DNA of 64,000 nt. Source: Thiomonas bhubaneswarensis. GTDB lineage: Bacteria; Pseudomonadota; Gammaproteobacteria; Burkholderiales; Burkholderiaceae_C. The notes beneath the pieces are model-generated. The model saw only the letters and a list, made by a program, of their open reading frames with translations. It was not told the origin of the DNA and ran no database searches. This document shows, piece by piece, positions 1-8,222 of the stretch (its first letter is position 1; each line of letters starts with the position of its first letter). The position numbers were made by a program, and so were the translations under genes. Location of the stretch: positions 186,001-250,000 of the forward strand of contig NZ_LIPV01000006.1 of assembly GCF_001418255.1 (NCBI RefSeq), given 5' to 3'.

Positions 1-1
1 T

Positions 2-433
2 TTCCATGGCGCTCTGGCCATGACCCTGCACGGCTTCACCACCCTGCCGCTGTGGCTGGCGGTGGCCGGATTCGCCACGGCCTATTACGCCTACATGGTG
101 AACCTGAATTTCCCGCGCACCGTGCAGCGCGCGCTGGGTCCGATCTACACCATCCTCGATCACAACTACTACTTCGACTGGTTCAACGAGCACGTGCTGT
201 CGGCTGCTGCACGCCTGCTGGGCAAAGGGCTGTGGAAGGGGGGCGACGTGGGGCTGATCGACGGCCTGCTGGTCAATGGCACGGCGCGCGTGGTGGGCTG
301 GACGGCGCGTCTGGTGCGTCTGGTCCAGACCGGCTACATCTACTACTACGCCCTGGCGATGATTGCCGGCGTGGTGGTGTTCATGGGCTACTTTGTTCCG
401 GGCAAGCTGTTGTCCGGCTGGTTCATCCGATAA
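2..433 (+). CDS. nuoL: NADH-quinone oxidoreductase subunit L, C-terminal part
   Basis: This is the last 143 residues of NuoL, a proton-translocating membrane subunit of respiratory complex I; the 5' part lies outside the window, so the frame is read from base 2. The visible part has a hydrophobic segment at the start, the stretch DHNYYFDWFNEHV, and a final membrane helix ending in GYFVPGKLLSGWFIR, all of which fit the distal end of NuoL. nuoM starts 20 bases after the stop, in the conserved nuoLMN order. Identification rests on sequence and gene order together. Confidence 0.93.
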   Translation, partial: FHGALAMTLHGFTTLPLWLAVAGFATAYYAYMVNLNFPRTVQRALGPIYTILDHNYYFDWFNEHVLSAAARLLGKGLWKGGDVGLIDGLLVNGTARVVGWTARLVRLVQTGYIYYYALAMIAGVVVFMGYFVPGKLLSGWFIR

Positions 434-453
434 CAGCGAAGCGCGACACAAGC

Positions 454-1938
454 ATGCAATCTCTTCCTCTGCTCAGTCTGTCCATCTGGGTTCCCATCGT
501 CTTCGGGGTGATCCTGCTGTTCGTCCAGGGCGAGCAGCGTGCGGCTGCCGCGCGCTGGCTGGCGCTGATCGGTTCGCTGATCGCCTTTGTCGTTACCCTG
601 CCGCTGATCTCCGGCTTCGACAATGCCCAGGTCGGCATGCAGTTCGTCGAGTCGGTGCCCTGGATTCGGCCGTTCAACATCAACTATGCGCTGGGCATCG
701 ACGGTGTGTCGCTGTGGTTCGTGCCCCTGACTGCGCTGATGACGGTGATCGTGGTGATCAGCGCCTGGGAAGTCATTCAGGATCGGGTCAGCCTCTACCT
801 CGGCGCATTCCTCATTCTGTCGGGTCTGATGATCGGGGTGTTCGCAGCCACCGATGCGCTGTTGTTCTACGTGTTTTTCGAGGCCACGCTGATTCCGATG
901 TATCTGATCATCGGTATCTGGGGCGGGCCGCGGCGCGTTTACGCCGCGTTCAAGTTCTTCCTCTACACCCTGCTCGGCTCGCTGCTCATGCTGGTGGCGC
1001 TGATCTATCTGTACCTGCAGTCGGGCGGGAGCTTCGACATCGCCAACTGGTACCACGTCCCGCTGTCGATGACGGCGCAGATTTTCATTTTCATCGCCTT
1101 CTTCTTCGCCTTCGCCGTGAAGATCCCGATGTGGCCGGTGCACACCTGGCTGCCGGACGCCCACGTCGAGGCGCCCACCGGAGGCTCGGTGATCCTGGCC
1201 GCCATCATGCTCAAGCTGGGCGCGTACGGTTTCATCCGCTTTTCTCTGCCCATGCTGCCCGACGCGAGCCATGCCCTCGCACCGGTCATGATCACACTGT
1301 CGCTGATCGCGGTGATCTACATCGGCTTCGTTGCCCTGGTACAGGCCGACATGAAAAAGCTGGTGGCCTATTCCTCCATCGCGCACATGGGCTTCGTGAC
1401 CCTGGGCTTCTTTCTGTTCTCCGACCTCGGCGTGCAGGGGGGGCTGGTGCAGATGATCTCGCACGGCTTCATCTCCGGCGCCATGTTCCTGACCATCGGC
1501 GTGCTGTATGACCGCATGCATACCCGGCAGATTGCCGATTACGGCGGTGTGACCAACACCATGCCCAAATTCGCCGCCCTGGCCGTGCTGTTCGGCATGG
1601 CCAATGCGGGCCTGCCGGGTACCAGCGGCTTCGTCGGCGAATGGATGGTCATCCTGGCCGCGGTGAAGTTCAACTTCTGGATCGGCCTGCTGGCCGCGAC
1701 CACACTCATCCTCGCTGCGAGCTACACGCTGTGGATGGTCAAGCGGGTGTTTTTCGGCCCCGTTGCCAATGAGCATGTGGCCGCGCTGAAAGACATCAGT
1801 GCGCGTGAGTTCTTCATGCTGGCCGTACTGGTCGGCGCCGTGCTCTGGATGGGCGTGTATCCCAAATTCTTCACCGACCCGATGCAGGCCTCGGTGCAAC
1901 ATCTGCTGCAGTTTGCGGCGTCTTCCAAATTGCAGTGA
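454..1938 (+). CDS. nuoM: NADH-quinone oxidoreductase subunit M
   Basis: NuoM is one of the three antiporter-like proton-pumping subunits in the membrane arm of complex I. The 494-residue product has the expected length and about 14 hydrophobic segments. The conserved membrane glutamate is visible in FFEATLIPMY (about residue 143), the membrane lysine in AVKIPMWPVHTWLPDAH (about 223), and the later conserved stretch as QADMKKLVAYSSIAHMG. I chose ATG 454 because the reading frame further upstream overlaps nuoL and carries no NuoM-like sequence. The stop is only 11 bases before the nuoN ATG, so the genes are co-transcribed. Confidence 0.97.
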   Translation: MQSLPLLSLSIWVPIVFGVILLFVQGEQRAAAARWLALIGSLIAFVVTLPLISGFDNAQVGMQFVESVPWIRPFNINYALGIDGVSLWFVPLTALMTVIVVISAWEVIQDRVSLYLGAFLILSGLMIGVFAATDALLFYVFFEATLIPMYLIIGIWGGPRRVYAAFKFFLYTLLGSLLMLVALIYLYLQSGGSFDIANWYHVPLSMTAQIFIFIAFFFAFAVKIPMWPVHTWLPDAHVEAPTGGSVILAAIMLKLGAYGFIRFSLPMLPDASHALAPVMITLSLIAVIYIGFVALVQADMKKLVAYSSIAHMGFVTLGFFLFSDLGVQGGLVQMISHGFISGAMFLTIGVLYDRMHTRQIADYGGVTNTMPKFAALAVLFGMANAGLPGTSGFVGEWMVILAAVKFNFWIGLLAATTLILAASYTLWMVKRVFFGPVANEHVAALKDISAREFFMLAVLVGAVLWMGVYPKFFTDPMQASVQHLLQFAASSKLQ

Positions 1939-1949
1939 CTACGACAGCC

Positions 1950-3416
1950 ATGAACTGGATCGCCATTTATCCGGAAATTCTTCTCCTCGTGCTGGCCTGC
2001 GTGGTCATGCTCGTCGACCTTTTCGTGAAGGACGCGCAGCACCGCGTGAGCTACTGGCTGACCCTGCTGGGCTTGGTCGGCCTTGGCGTGCTCTGCGGGC
2101 TTTACTACGCCTCGGGCATGCAGCAGTTCGCCATGGCGCGTGCGCTCATCGTCGATCCGATGGCCATGCTGCTCAAGCTGTTCACCGTCATCGCCACTGC
2201 TGTGACTCTGGTGTATTCACGGCGTTACGCCCAGGATCGCGGCATGTGGGGCGGTGAGCTGTTCAGCCTGGTGCTGCTGTCGCTGCTCGGGCAGTTCATC
2301 ATGATCTCGGGCAACAACCTCCTCACCATCTATCTGGGGCTGGAGTTGCTCTCCTTGGCGCTTTATGCGCTGGTTGCGCTTCGCCGCGACCACACGCAGT
2401 CCACCGAGGCGGCGATGAAGTATTTCGTGCTCGGCGCGCTGGCGTCGGGCTTCCTGCTCTACGGCATGTCCATGCTGTACGGCGCCACCGGCACACTCGA
2501 CCTCGTCACCATCTTCCGCATGATCGCGGTCGAGCCGATCAATCGCGCCGTGCTGGTGTTGGGCGTGGTGTTCATCGTCGCCGGGCTGGCGTTCAAGCTC
2601 GGCGCCGTGCCGTTCCACATGTGGATTCCCGACGTGTATCAGGGCGCACCGACCGCTGTGGTGCTCATGGTGGGGGCGGCGCCCAAGCTGGCGGCTTTCG
2701 CCATGGCCATCCGCCTGCTGGTCGAAGGCATGTTCCCGCTGGCGATGGACTGGCAGGGCATGCTGGTGGTGTTGGCGGTGCTTTCCATCGGCCTGGGCAA
2801 CCTTGCGGCGATTGCGCAGACCAATTTCAAGCGCATGCTGGCCTATTCCACCATCGCGCAGATCGGCTTCGTGCTGCTGGCGCTGTTGTCGGGCATGCTC
2901 AACGGCAACGGCCTCTCGGCTTCCACCGCCTACAGCGGCGCGATGTTCTACATGGTGATCTACGTGCTGACCACCCTGGGCACCTTCGGCGTCATTCTGC
3001 TGCTGGCCCGTGAGGGCTTCGAGGCCGAAGACATCCGCGACTTCGCGGGTTTGGCCAAGACAGACCCCTGGATGGCAGGTGTCATGACCTTTCTTTTATT
3101 CTCACTTGCTGGTATTCCACCCTTCGCCGGGTTTTATGCCAAGCTCGAAGTGCTCACCATTCTGTTCAACACCGGACGCGTCTGGCTGGTGGTGTATGCG
3201 GTGATCCTGTCGGTCATCGGCGCCTACTACTACATCCGCATGGTCAAGGTCATGTATTTCGACTCGCCTACCACGCTTTCGGCCACGCGGGCCCGGGGAG
3301 CTGGTGGTGCCCGCGCTCTGCTCTCGCTCAACGGTCTGGCGGTGCTGTTTCTCGGCCTCATGCCCGGCGGTCTGATGACCTTGTGCTATCAGGCCATCGC
3401 CAACACCCTGCATTGA
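1950..3416 (+). CDS. nuoN: NADH-quinone oxidoreductase subunit N
   Basis: NuoN is the third antiporter-like subunit of complex I and closes the nuo operon. The 488-residue protein is membrane-embedded throughout and has the family signatures FKLGAVPFHMWIPDVYQGAP and FKRMLAYSTIAQIGF. I use ATG 1950 (MNWIAIYPE). An in-frame GTG at 1935 would overlap the nuoM stop and add five residues, so it cannot be excluded. The last base of its stop codon is also the first base of a 178-bp palindromic element, which probably ends or processes the nuo transcript. Confidence 0.97.
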   Translation: MNWIAIYPEILLLVLACVVMLVDLFVKDAQHRVSYWLTLLGLVGLGVLCGLYYASGMQQFAMARALIVDPMAMLLKLFTVIATAVTLVYSRRYAQDRGMWGGELFSLVLLSLLGQFIMISGNNLLTIYLGLELLSLALYALVALRRDHTQSTEAAMKYFVLGALASGFLLYGMSMLYGATGTLDLVTIFRMIAVEPINRAVLVLGVVFIVAGLAFKLGAVPFHMWIPDVYQGAPTAVVLMVGAAPKLAAFAMAIRLLVEGMFPLAMDWQGMLVVLAVLSIGLGNLAAIAQTNFKRMLAYSTIAQIGFVLLALLSGMLNGNGLSASTAYSGAMFYMVIYVLTTLGTFGVILLLAREGFEAEDIRDFAGLAKTDPWMAGVMTFLLFSLAGIPPFAGFYAKLEVLTILFNTGRVWLVVYAVILSVIGAYYYIRMVKVMYFDSPTTLSATRARGAGGARALLSLNGLAVLFLGLMPGGLMTLCYQAIANTLH

Positions 3417-3593
3417 ACCCAGATCGTCCATTAGACGGCGCTTCGCGCCTGCATGGGTGCTGGCGGTCGATTTGGGGCGTCTTTGCCCCCGTGCTTCGCG
3501 CCCATAGCTCGGCCTATGGGCTTGTCGCCCGGGGCCAAATCCATCCCCAAAGCGCCTCGCCATCATCCCATGCTCTAATGAACAATCTGGGTT
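3416..3593. repeat. long imperfect palindrome, family P, copy 1
   Basis: The whole 178-bp gap after nuoN is one nested inverted repeat. The outer arms are 3416-3435 and 3574-3593, identical at 18 of 20 positions when one is reverse-complemented, with both differences allowing G-U pairs. Inner segments such as GCATGGG/CCCATGC also pair. The centre is a perfect hairpin, CCCATAG at 3501-3507 with CTATGGG at 3514-3520. The design matches the element at 15425-15592 although the arms differ in sequence. It could act as a terminator or mRNA-end hairpin, or be a non-autonomous mobile repeat. Confidence 0.8.
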
Positions 3594-3607
3594 GAAAGAA
3601 TCGTCTC

Positions 3608-3925
3608 ATGCAAAACTCCGCCATCTGGCTGGTCATCGTGCTGGCCTTCGTTGCCGCCAACCTGCCTTTCGTCTCCAATCGCTTCTTTCTGGTCATGCCG
3701 CTGAAGAAGACGCCCAAATCGATCTGGTTGCGGCTGCTTGAACTGCTGATCCTGTTTTTCGTCGTCGGCTTCATCGGCATGGCGCTCGAAGCGCGCATCG
3801 GCCAGAACTATCCCCAGCACTGGGAGTTTTACGCGGTGTCGGTGTCGATGTTCCTGGTGCTGGCGTTTCCCGGCTATGTGCTGCGCTACATGGTCAAGCG
3901 GCATCCGGCTCCGAATCGGACATGA
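3608..3925 (+). CDS. DUF2818 family small membrane protein
   Basis: A 105-residue protein with three predicted membrane segments: about residues 5-22, 42-60 and 73-92. The short basic loop LKKTPKSIWLRLLELL lies between the first two, and the C-terminus is polar. Proteins of this type follow nuoN in many betaproteobacteria, and that position is kept here. No biochemical role is known to me; a link with complex I assembly or stability is inferred only from linkage. The stop codon overlaps the ATG of the NUDIX gene (ATGA), so the two are translationally coupled. Confidence 0.85.
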   Translation: MQNSAIWLVIVLAFVAANLPFVSNRFFLVMPLKKTPKSIWLRLLELLILFFVVGFIGMALEARIGQNYPQHWEFYAVSVSMFLVLAFPGYVLRYMVKRHPAPNRT

Positions 3926-4611
3926 GCCCACCCCAAAAGCCTTCGCTTCGCTCGGTTCTCCCCTCAGGGGGCAAGAAACTCTCGGGGCGGCCCGGCGAGT
4001 TTCTTGAGAGCAGCGTCGTTGACCCGGCACGCGCGCCGCAGGCTGCTGCCCTGCGCGAACACACCCTCGACAGCGAGATGGTGTTTCGCGGCAATTTTCT
4101 GAACGTCGCGCGTGATCTGGTGCGACTGCCCAACGGCGTGCAGGCCACGCGCGAGTACATCCGCCATTCCGGTGCGGTCATGGTGATCCCGCTGCTGGAC
4201 AACGGCAATGTGCTGATGGAGCGCCAGTTCCGCACGCCGATGCAACGCGTCATGGTCGAATTTCCCGCGGGCAAGCTCGATGCGGGAGAGAGCTGGCTGG
4301 CCTGCGCCCAGCGTGAGCTGCGCGAAGAAACCGGCTACAGCGCGCGGCAGTGGGCGTATATCGGGCCGATCAACAACGCGATTTCCTATTCCGACGAGAT
4401 CATCCATCTCGCGGTGGCGCGGGGCCTGGTCGCCGGAGAACAGGCGCTCGATGACAACGAAGTTCTCGACGTGTTCGAGGCCAGCCCGCAGGACGTACTG
4501 GAGTGGGTGCGGCAAGGCTTTATCACCGACGTCAAGACGGTGATCGGTGCCTTCTGGCTGGAAAAGCTGCTGCAAAACACTTGGAACGTCGATTGGAAGG
4601 ATGTGGGCTGA
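3922..4611 (+). CDS. NUDIX hydrolase (ADP-ribose pyrophosphatase-like)
   Basis: NUDIX hydrolases cleave nucleoside diphosphates linked to another moiety. The Nudix box is complete: the G-x5-E part in GKLDAGE, then RELREETGY about residues 133-141. The surrounding sequence (REYIRHSGAVMVIPLL, NAISYSDEIIHLAVARGL) resembles the ADP-sugar pyrophosphatase group. The product is 229 residues, but family-like sequence begins only around residue 45 (LREHTLDSEMVFRGNFL). The first 30 or so residues are a translated copy of the hairpin repeat at 3927-4010. The ATG at 3922 overlaps the DUF2818 stop. Alternative starts downstream (for example ATG 4078) would cut into family-like sequence, so a start through the repeat is likely. 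Confidence 0.88.
   Translation: MSPPQKPSLRSVLPSGGKKLSGRPGEFLESSVVDPARAPQAAALREHTLDSEMVFRGNFLNVARDLVRLPNGVQATREYIRHSGAVMVIPLLDNGNVLMERQFRTPMQRVMVEFPAGKLDAGESWLACAQRELREETGYSARQWAYIGPINNAISYSDEIIHLAVARGLVAGEQALDDNEVLDVFEASPQDVLEWVRQGFITDVKTVIGAFWLEKLLQNTWNVDWKDVG
3927..4010 (+). repeat. hairpin repeat family E, copy 1 (inside NUDIX 5' end)
   Basis: A perfect 9-bp stem, CAAGAAACT at 3972-3980 with AGTTTCTTG at 3998-4006, encloses a core CTCGGGGCGGCCCGGCG that is nearly the same in all copies. A CCCC...GGGG-type segment precedes it, as in the other copies. The copy lies within translated sequence and gives the NUDIX protein an arginine/lysine/proline-rich N-terminus. Confidence 0.8.
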
Positions 4612-4636
4612 ACGTTCTCCATCCCTGCAGCGCGGT

Positions 4637-5731
4637 TCAGATCCGCCGCTGCACCAGCAGTCGATATGCCAGCAGATACAGCGTGACGAAGCCCACGCAG
4701 CACAGCATCAACATGGGGGTATTGCCCCACCACAGCATGGCCGGGCCCACGCTGAAGGCCGCAACGGCCCAGAGGTAGGGCGAGGTCGCGGCATTGCGGC
4801 GCAGTTTCGGGTCGGGGTGGTCGTCGTGATCGAGCAGGCGGGTAAGGCGCCAGTACACCAGATGGTGCAGATGCAGGGTGTCGGGCGCGGTGCCCGCGCG
4901 CTGGCGGAGCTTGCGTCGCCACAGCGAGTACAACAGTTCCAGCACCGGATAGGCCAACACCATGAGCGCGAACCAGGGCGAGACGATCGGGTTGTGCGCT
5001 ACCAGCAGCACGCTGAGTAAGGCCATCCAGAAGCCCAGCAGATAGGCGCCGGTATCGCCTAGAAAGATCTGACCGCGCGGCCAGTTCCAGAACAGAAAGC
5101 CCAGCAGCGCGCCGATGGCGGCCAGACTCAGCGCCATGATCTGCACGTCGCTGACTTTGAAAGCCACATAGCCGATGGCACCGAAGATCATGAAACTCAC
5201 CATGCCGGCCAGGCCGTTGTAGCCGTCGATCATGTTCACCGCATGAGGCAGGGCGCCAATGGCCACTAGGGCGATGATCCAGCCGAGCACGGGCCAGGCC
5301 TGCAGCCAGAGGTCGAGCGGCCAAAGCCCCAGGCGATGAACGCTGGCGCCCAGCAGCCAAACCGCCAGCGCCGCAGCCAGCACCGTGGCCAGCGCCCGCC
5401 AGATCGGCGCCACATGACGGCGCAGGTCCTCGATCATTCCGGCCAGCAGAACCGGGGCGACGGCGATCGCCGTGAAGGCCGTGGTCTGCTGCGTCAGGTA
5501 GGTGAGGTGCAGCAGCCACAGCATGGCCACGGCGATGCCCAAGGTCATGGCGAAGCCGCCGGTGCGTGGCGTGGGGTGTTTGTGCCACTTTTGCACGCCA
5601 TGGGTCTCGTCCATGCCGAAGTGCCTGCGGCGGCCCAACACGATCAGCACGGCGCAGCCCAGCCAGCAGAGCAGGGCGGACAGAGCGGTGGCGTGGAGCA
5701 TGCGGCAATGACAAGGGTGTGAAAGCGACAT
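4637..5731 (-). CDS. WecA/MraY-like undecaprenyl-phosphate glycosyltransferase (GT4)
   Basis: Members of this family transfer a sugar-1-phosphate from a UDP-sugar to undecaprenyl phosphate in the inner membrane, the first step in making surface polysaccharide or peptidoglycan precursors. The 364-residue protein has about ten hydrophobic segments and the signatures HKHPTPRTGG near the N-terminus, NMIDGYNGLAG in the middle and FLGDTGAYLLG after it. The pattern is nearer WecA/TagO than MraY. I chose ATG 5731 for the weak AAGG ahead of it; ATG 5701 (MLHATALSALL) is a reasonable alternative. It converges with the NUDIX gene and diverges from lolC. The sugar substrate cannot be told from sequence. 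Confidence 0.85.
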   Translation of the reverse strand: MSLSHPCHCRMLHATALSALLCWLGCAVLIVLGRRRHFGMDETHGVQKWHKHPTPRTGGFAMTLGIAVAMLWLLHLTYLTQQTTAFTAIAVAPVLLAGMIEDLRRHVAPIWRALATVLAAALAVWLLGASVHRLGLWPLDLWLQAWPVLGWIIALVAIGALPHAVNMIDGYNGLAGMVSFMIFGAIGYVAFKVSDVQIMALSLAAIGALLGFLFWNWPRGQIFLGDTGAYLLGFWMALLSVLLVAHNPIVSPWFALMVLAYPVLELLYSLWRRKLRQRAGTAPDTLHLHHLVYWRLTRLLDHDDHPDPKLRRNAATSPYLWAVAAFSVGPAMLWWGNTPMLMLCCVGFVTLYLLAYRLLVQRRI

Positions 5732-5808
5732 TGTGCCTTGCCGCACAGAGGGACTTCGCATGGCCCTGAGACCTTGGCGACGTCCGCAGTCGCCTACACT
5801 GCGCTTCC

Positions 5809-7077
5809 ATGTCTGCATCCTTCTCATGGCCCTACGAGCTGCTCATCGGCTGGCGCTATACCCGCAGCGGGCGGCGCAGTCGGCGCAACGGTTTCATCTC
5901 TTTCATCTCGGCGGTTTCGGTCGGCGGCATTGCCCTGGGCGTGGCTGCGCTGATCGTGGTCATCTCGGTGATGAACGGCTTTCAGAAAGAGGTGCGCGAC
6001 CGCATGCTCAATGTCATTCCGCACATTCAGATTTTCAACGTCAACGGTCAGGCGCTGCCCGACTGGCGCGGCGTGGCGCAGCAGGTGCAGCGCAACCCGG
6101 CGGTCACCGGGGTGGCGCCCTTCGTGCAGGGTCAGGCGCTGGTGGCGCAGGGCAGTCAGCTTCAGGGTGTGCTGGTGTGGGGGGTGGAACCGGGCGAGGA
6201 GACCCGCGTGTCGCAAATTCCCGAACACATGGTGGCGGGCAGTCTGGCCGCGCTCAAGCCCGGTGACTTTGGCGTGGTGCTGGGCAACGAATTGGCCAAC
6301 GCGCTGGGCGTGACCCTGGGCGACCAGATCACCATGGTCGTGCCCAGCGGCTCCATCACCCCGGCGGGGATGATTCCGCGCCTTCGCACCCTGCGCGTGG
6401 TCGGCATTTTCAATGTGGGCCATTACGAGTACGACAGCACCCTGGCCCTGGTGAATCTGCAGGACGCCAGCGCGCTGTTCCGCACCGGCGGCCCCACGGG
6501 ACTGCGGGTGCAGACGCGCAATATGAACGACGCCCCGCAGATTGCGCAGGAACTGCAGCGCGTGCTGCCGCCCGAACTGGTGGCGCAGCCCTGGACCGAG
6601 CAGAACCGCACCTGGTTCGAGGCCGTGGTGATCGAGAAGCGCATGATGTTCATCATCCTCACCATGATCGTCGCGGTGGCGGCGTTCAATCTGGTGTCCA
6701 CCTTGGTGATGACCGTCACCGACAAGCTCGCCGACATCGCCATTCTGCGCACGCAAGGCGCCAGTCCGGGCTCGATCATGACCATCTTCTTGCTGCAAGG
6801 CGCCGTCACCGGCTTTCTCGGCACCTTCGCCGGGGTGGCGCTGGGCTGTCTGATCGCGTTCAACCTCGACCCCATCGTGTCGTTTCTCGAAGCCCTGCTG
6901 CACACCCAGTTTCTGCCGCGCAGCGTGTACCTGATCCACACCATGCCCAGCGATCCGCGCTTTTCCGACATCGCCACCATCACCGTGGCCTCGCTGGTGC
7001 TGTCTCTGCTGGCCACGCTTTACCCGAGCTGGAGCGCTTCACGGGTGCAGCCGGCGCAGGCATTGCGCTACGAATGA
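5809..7077 (+). CDS. lolC: lipoprotein-releasing ABC transporter permease (LolC/LolE family)
   Basis: LolC/E permeases extract outer-membrane lipoproteins from the inner membrane and pass them to LolA, powered by the LolD ATPase. The 422-residue protein has the classic layout: a cytoplasmic N-terminus FSWPYELLIGWRYTR, a first membrane helix around residues 35-55, a periplasmic MacB-like domain, then three C-terminal helices including FNLVSTLVMTVTDKLADIA. A TACACT -10-like hexamer lies at 5794-5799, immediately before the start. Oddly, lolD, which normally follows lolC, is not in this window; the next gene overlaps or nearly overlaps this stop codon. Confidence 0.92.
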   Translation: MSASFSWPYELLIGWRYTRSGRRSRRNGFISFISAVSVGGIALGVAALIVVISVMNGFQKEVRDRMLNVIPHIQIFNVNGQALPDWRGVAQQVQRNPAVTGVAPFVQGQALVAQGSQLQGVLVWGVEPGEETRVSQIPEHMVAGSLAALKPGDFGVVLGNELANALGVTLGDQITMVVPSGSITPAGMIPRLRTLRVVGIFNVGHYEYDSTLALVNLQDASALFRTGGPTGLRVQTRNMNDAPQIAQELQRVLPPELVAQPWTEQNRTWFEAVVIEKRMMFIILTMIVAVAAFNLVSTLVMTVTDKLADIAILRTQGASPGSIMTIFLLQGAVTGFLGTFAGVALGCLIAFNLDPIVSFLEALLHTQFLPRSVYLIHTMPSDPRFSDIATITVASLVLSLLATLYPSWSASRVQPAQALRYE

Positions 7078-7100
7078 AGGGTGTGCAAGGAATTGAACCG

Positions 7101-8126
7101 ATGCTCCACCTGTTGCTGGCCGATCTGCCCTTGTCCGCCCCGGCTTTCGCCCGGCTGCTGACAGAGCCGGGCCTGCCCGCCACCGCCGCGCTGTGCCGGC
7201 AGGCCGTGGTGCTGGAGCAGGAAGCGCCACGCGACGACGCCCAGGCGGCCTGGTTGACGCCTGCCGAGCGCTGGTTGCTGCACGCCCTGCGTCTGCCCGG
7301 CGACGAGGCCGAGCAGGCGCCTTGGGCCCGCCTGGCTGCGCTGGCCGACGGCGTGTCGGAGGTCTTCCCCGAGGACCAGCCGCTCGGTCTGCTCACCCCG
7401 GCGCATCTGCGGCTGGGGCGCGACAGTCTCTCGCTCACCGATCCCAACGCGCTCGACCTCACGGTGGATGAGGCCCAGCAACTGTTCGCCGCGATCGAGC
7501 CCTTGTTCGACGGCGCGGGGTGGCGGCTGCGCTGGGTCACGCCGTTGCGCTGGTATGCCGCGCACCCCAGTCTGCGCGAGGTCGTCACCGCGGGGGCGGC
7601 GCGGGCGCAGGGGCGAAACGTGGCCGCATGGATGCCCGGCGGCCCGGCCGCCCGGCCCTGGCGGCAACTGCTCACCGAAGTGCAGATGACCTGGCAACAC
7701 CACCCCGTCAACGAAGCGCGCGAGCAGCGCGGCCTGCCAGACGTCAACACGCTTTGGCTGCACGGCTGTGGGCCTTTGCCGCCCGACTGGTGCAGTCCCA
7801 TGCGTCTTGCCGAACCCGATCAACACTTGAGCGATCCGGCGCTGGAGGCGGCGCTGCGCGGCCTGGCCCTTAGGCCGGGAGCGGGTGCCCTAAGCCGTCT
7901 GCACTTCCTAGACGCCCAAGACATCCTGAGCGGCGATCCCGTTGCGGGCCTGCGCCAGCTCGATGCTCAACTCGCAGCGGCCCTGCAGCAAGAGCTTGAG
8001 CGAGATGCAGGCGCGCGTCTGACGCTCGCTGGCGAACACCGCTGGCGCACCCTGCAAATTCGCCGCCCGCATGGCTGGAAGTTCTGGCAGCGGACGGAGC
8101 TTCTTCAGTTGTGCAACGGCTTGTAG
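7101..8126 (+). CDS. COG4255-like conserved protein (phosphoglycerate mutase-like in some databases)
   Basis: A 341-residue soluble protein with no signal peptide or membrane segment. The motif HHPVNEAREQRGLPDVN followed by LWLHGCG is the mark of a betaproteobacterial family sometimes annotated as cofactor-independent phosphoglycerate mutase, although I see no metal-binding mutase signature. No function is assigned. In relatives it lies near lolCD and recJ. I chose ATG 7101 because AAGGAA at 7087-7092 sits about 8 bases ahead of it. An in-frame ATG at 7074 overlaps the lolC stop and would add nine residues. Confidence 0.75.
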   Translation: MLHLLLADLPLSAPAFARLLTEPGLPATAALCRQAVVLEQEAPRDDAQAAWLTPAERWLLHALRLPGDEAEQAPWARLAALADGVSEVFPEDQPLGLLTPAHLRLGRDSLSLTDPNALDLTVDEAQQLFAAIEPLFDGAGWRLRWVTPLRWYAAHPSLREVVTAGAARAQGRNVAAWMPGGPAARPWRQLLTEVQMTWQHHPVNEAREQRGLPDVNTLWLHGCGPLPPDWCSPMRLAEPDQHLSDPALEAALRGLALRPGAGALSRLHFLDAQDILSGDPVAGLRQLDAQLAAALQQELERDAGARLTLAGEHRWRTLQIRRPHGWKFWQRTELLQLCNGL

Positions 8127-8190
8127 GGCGTCAGCCAAGCCGGGGCACAGCGCCGCGGAGACTCGTTCCCGCGCGCCCAGCCCATGTTCT

Positions 8191-8216
8191 CAGGGCAGGG
8201 TGGGTTCCCCGCCCTG
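8191..8216. terminator. hairpin between convergent genes
   Basis: CAGGGC at 8191-8196 pairs with GCCCTG at 8211-8216, with inner GGG/CCC pairs possible. It lies between the convergent COG4255-like gene and the OFA transporter gene. No T-run follows on either strand, so intrinsic termination is uncertain. Confidence 0.4.
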
Positions 8217-8222
8217 AAGCCG

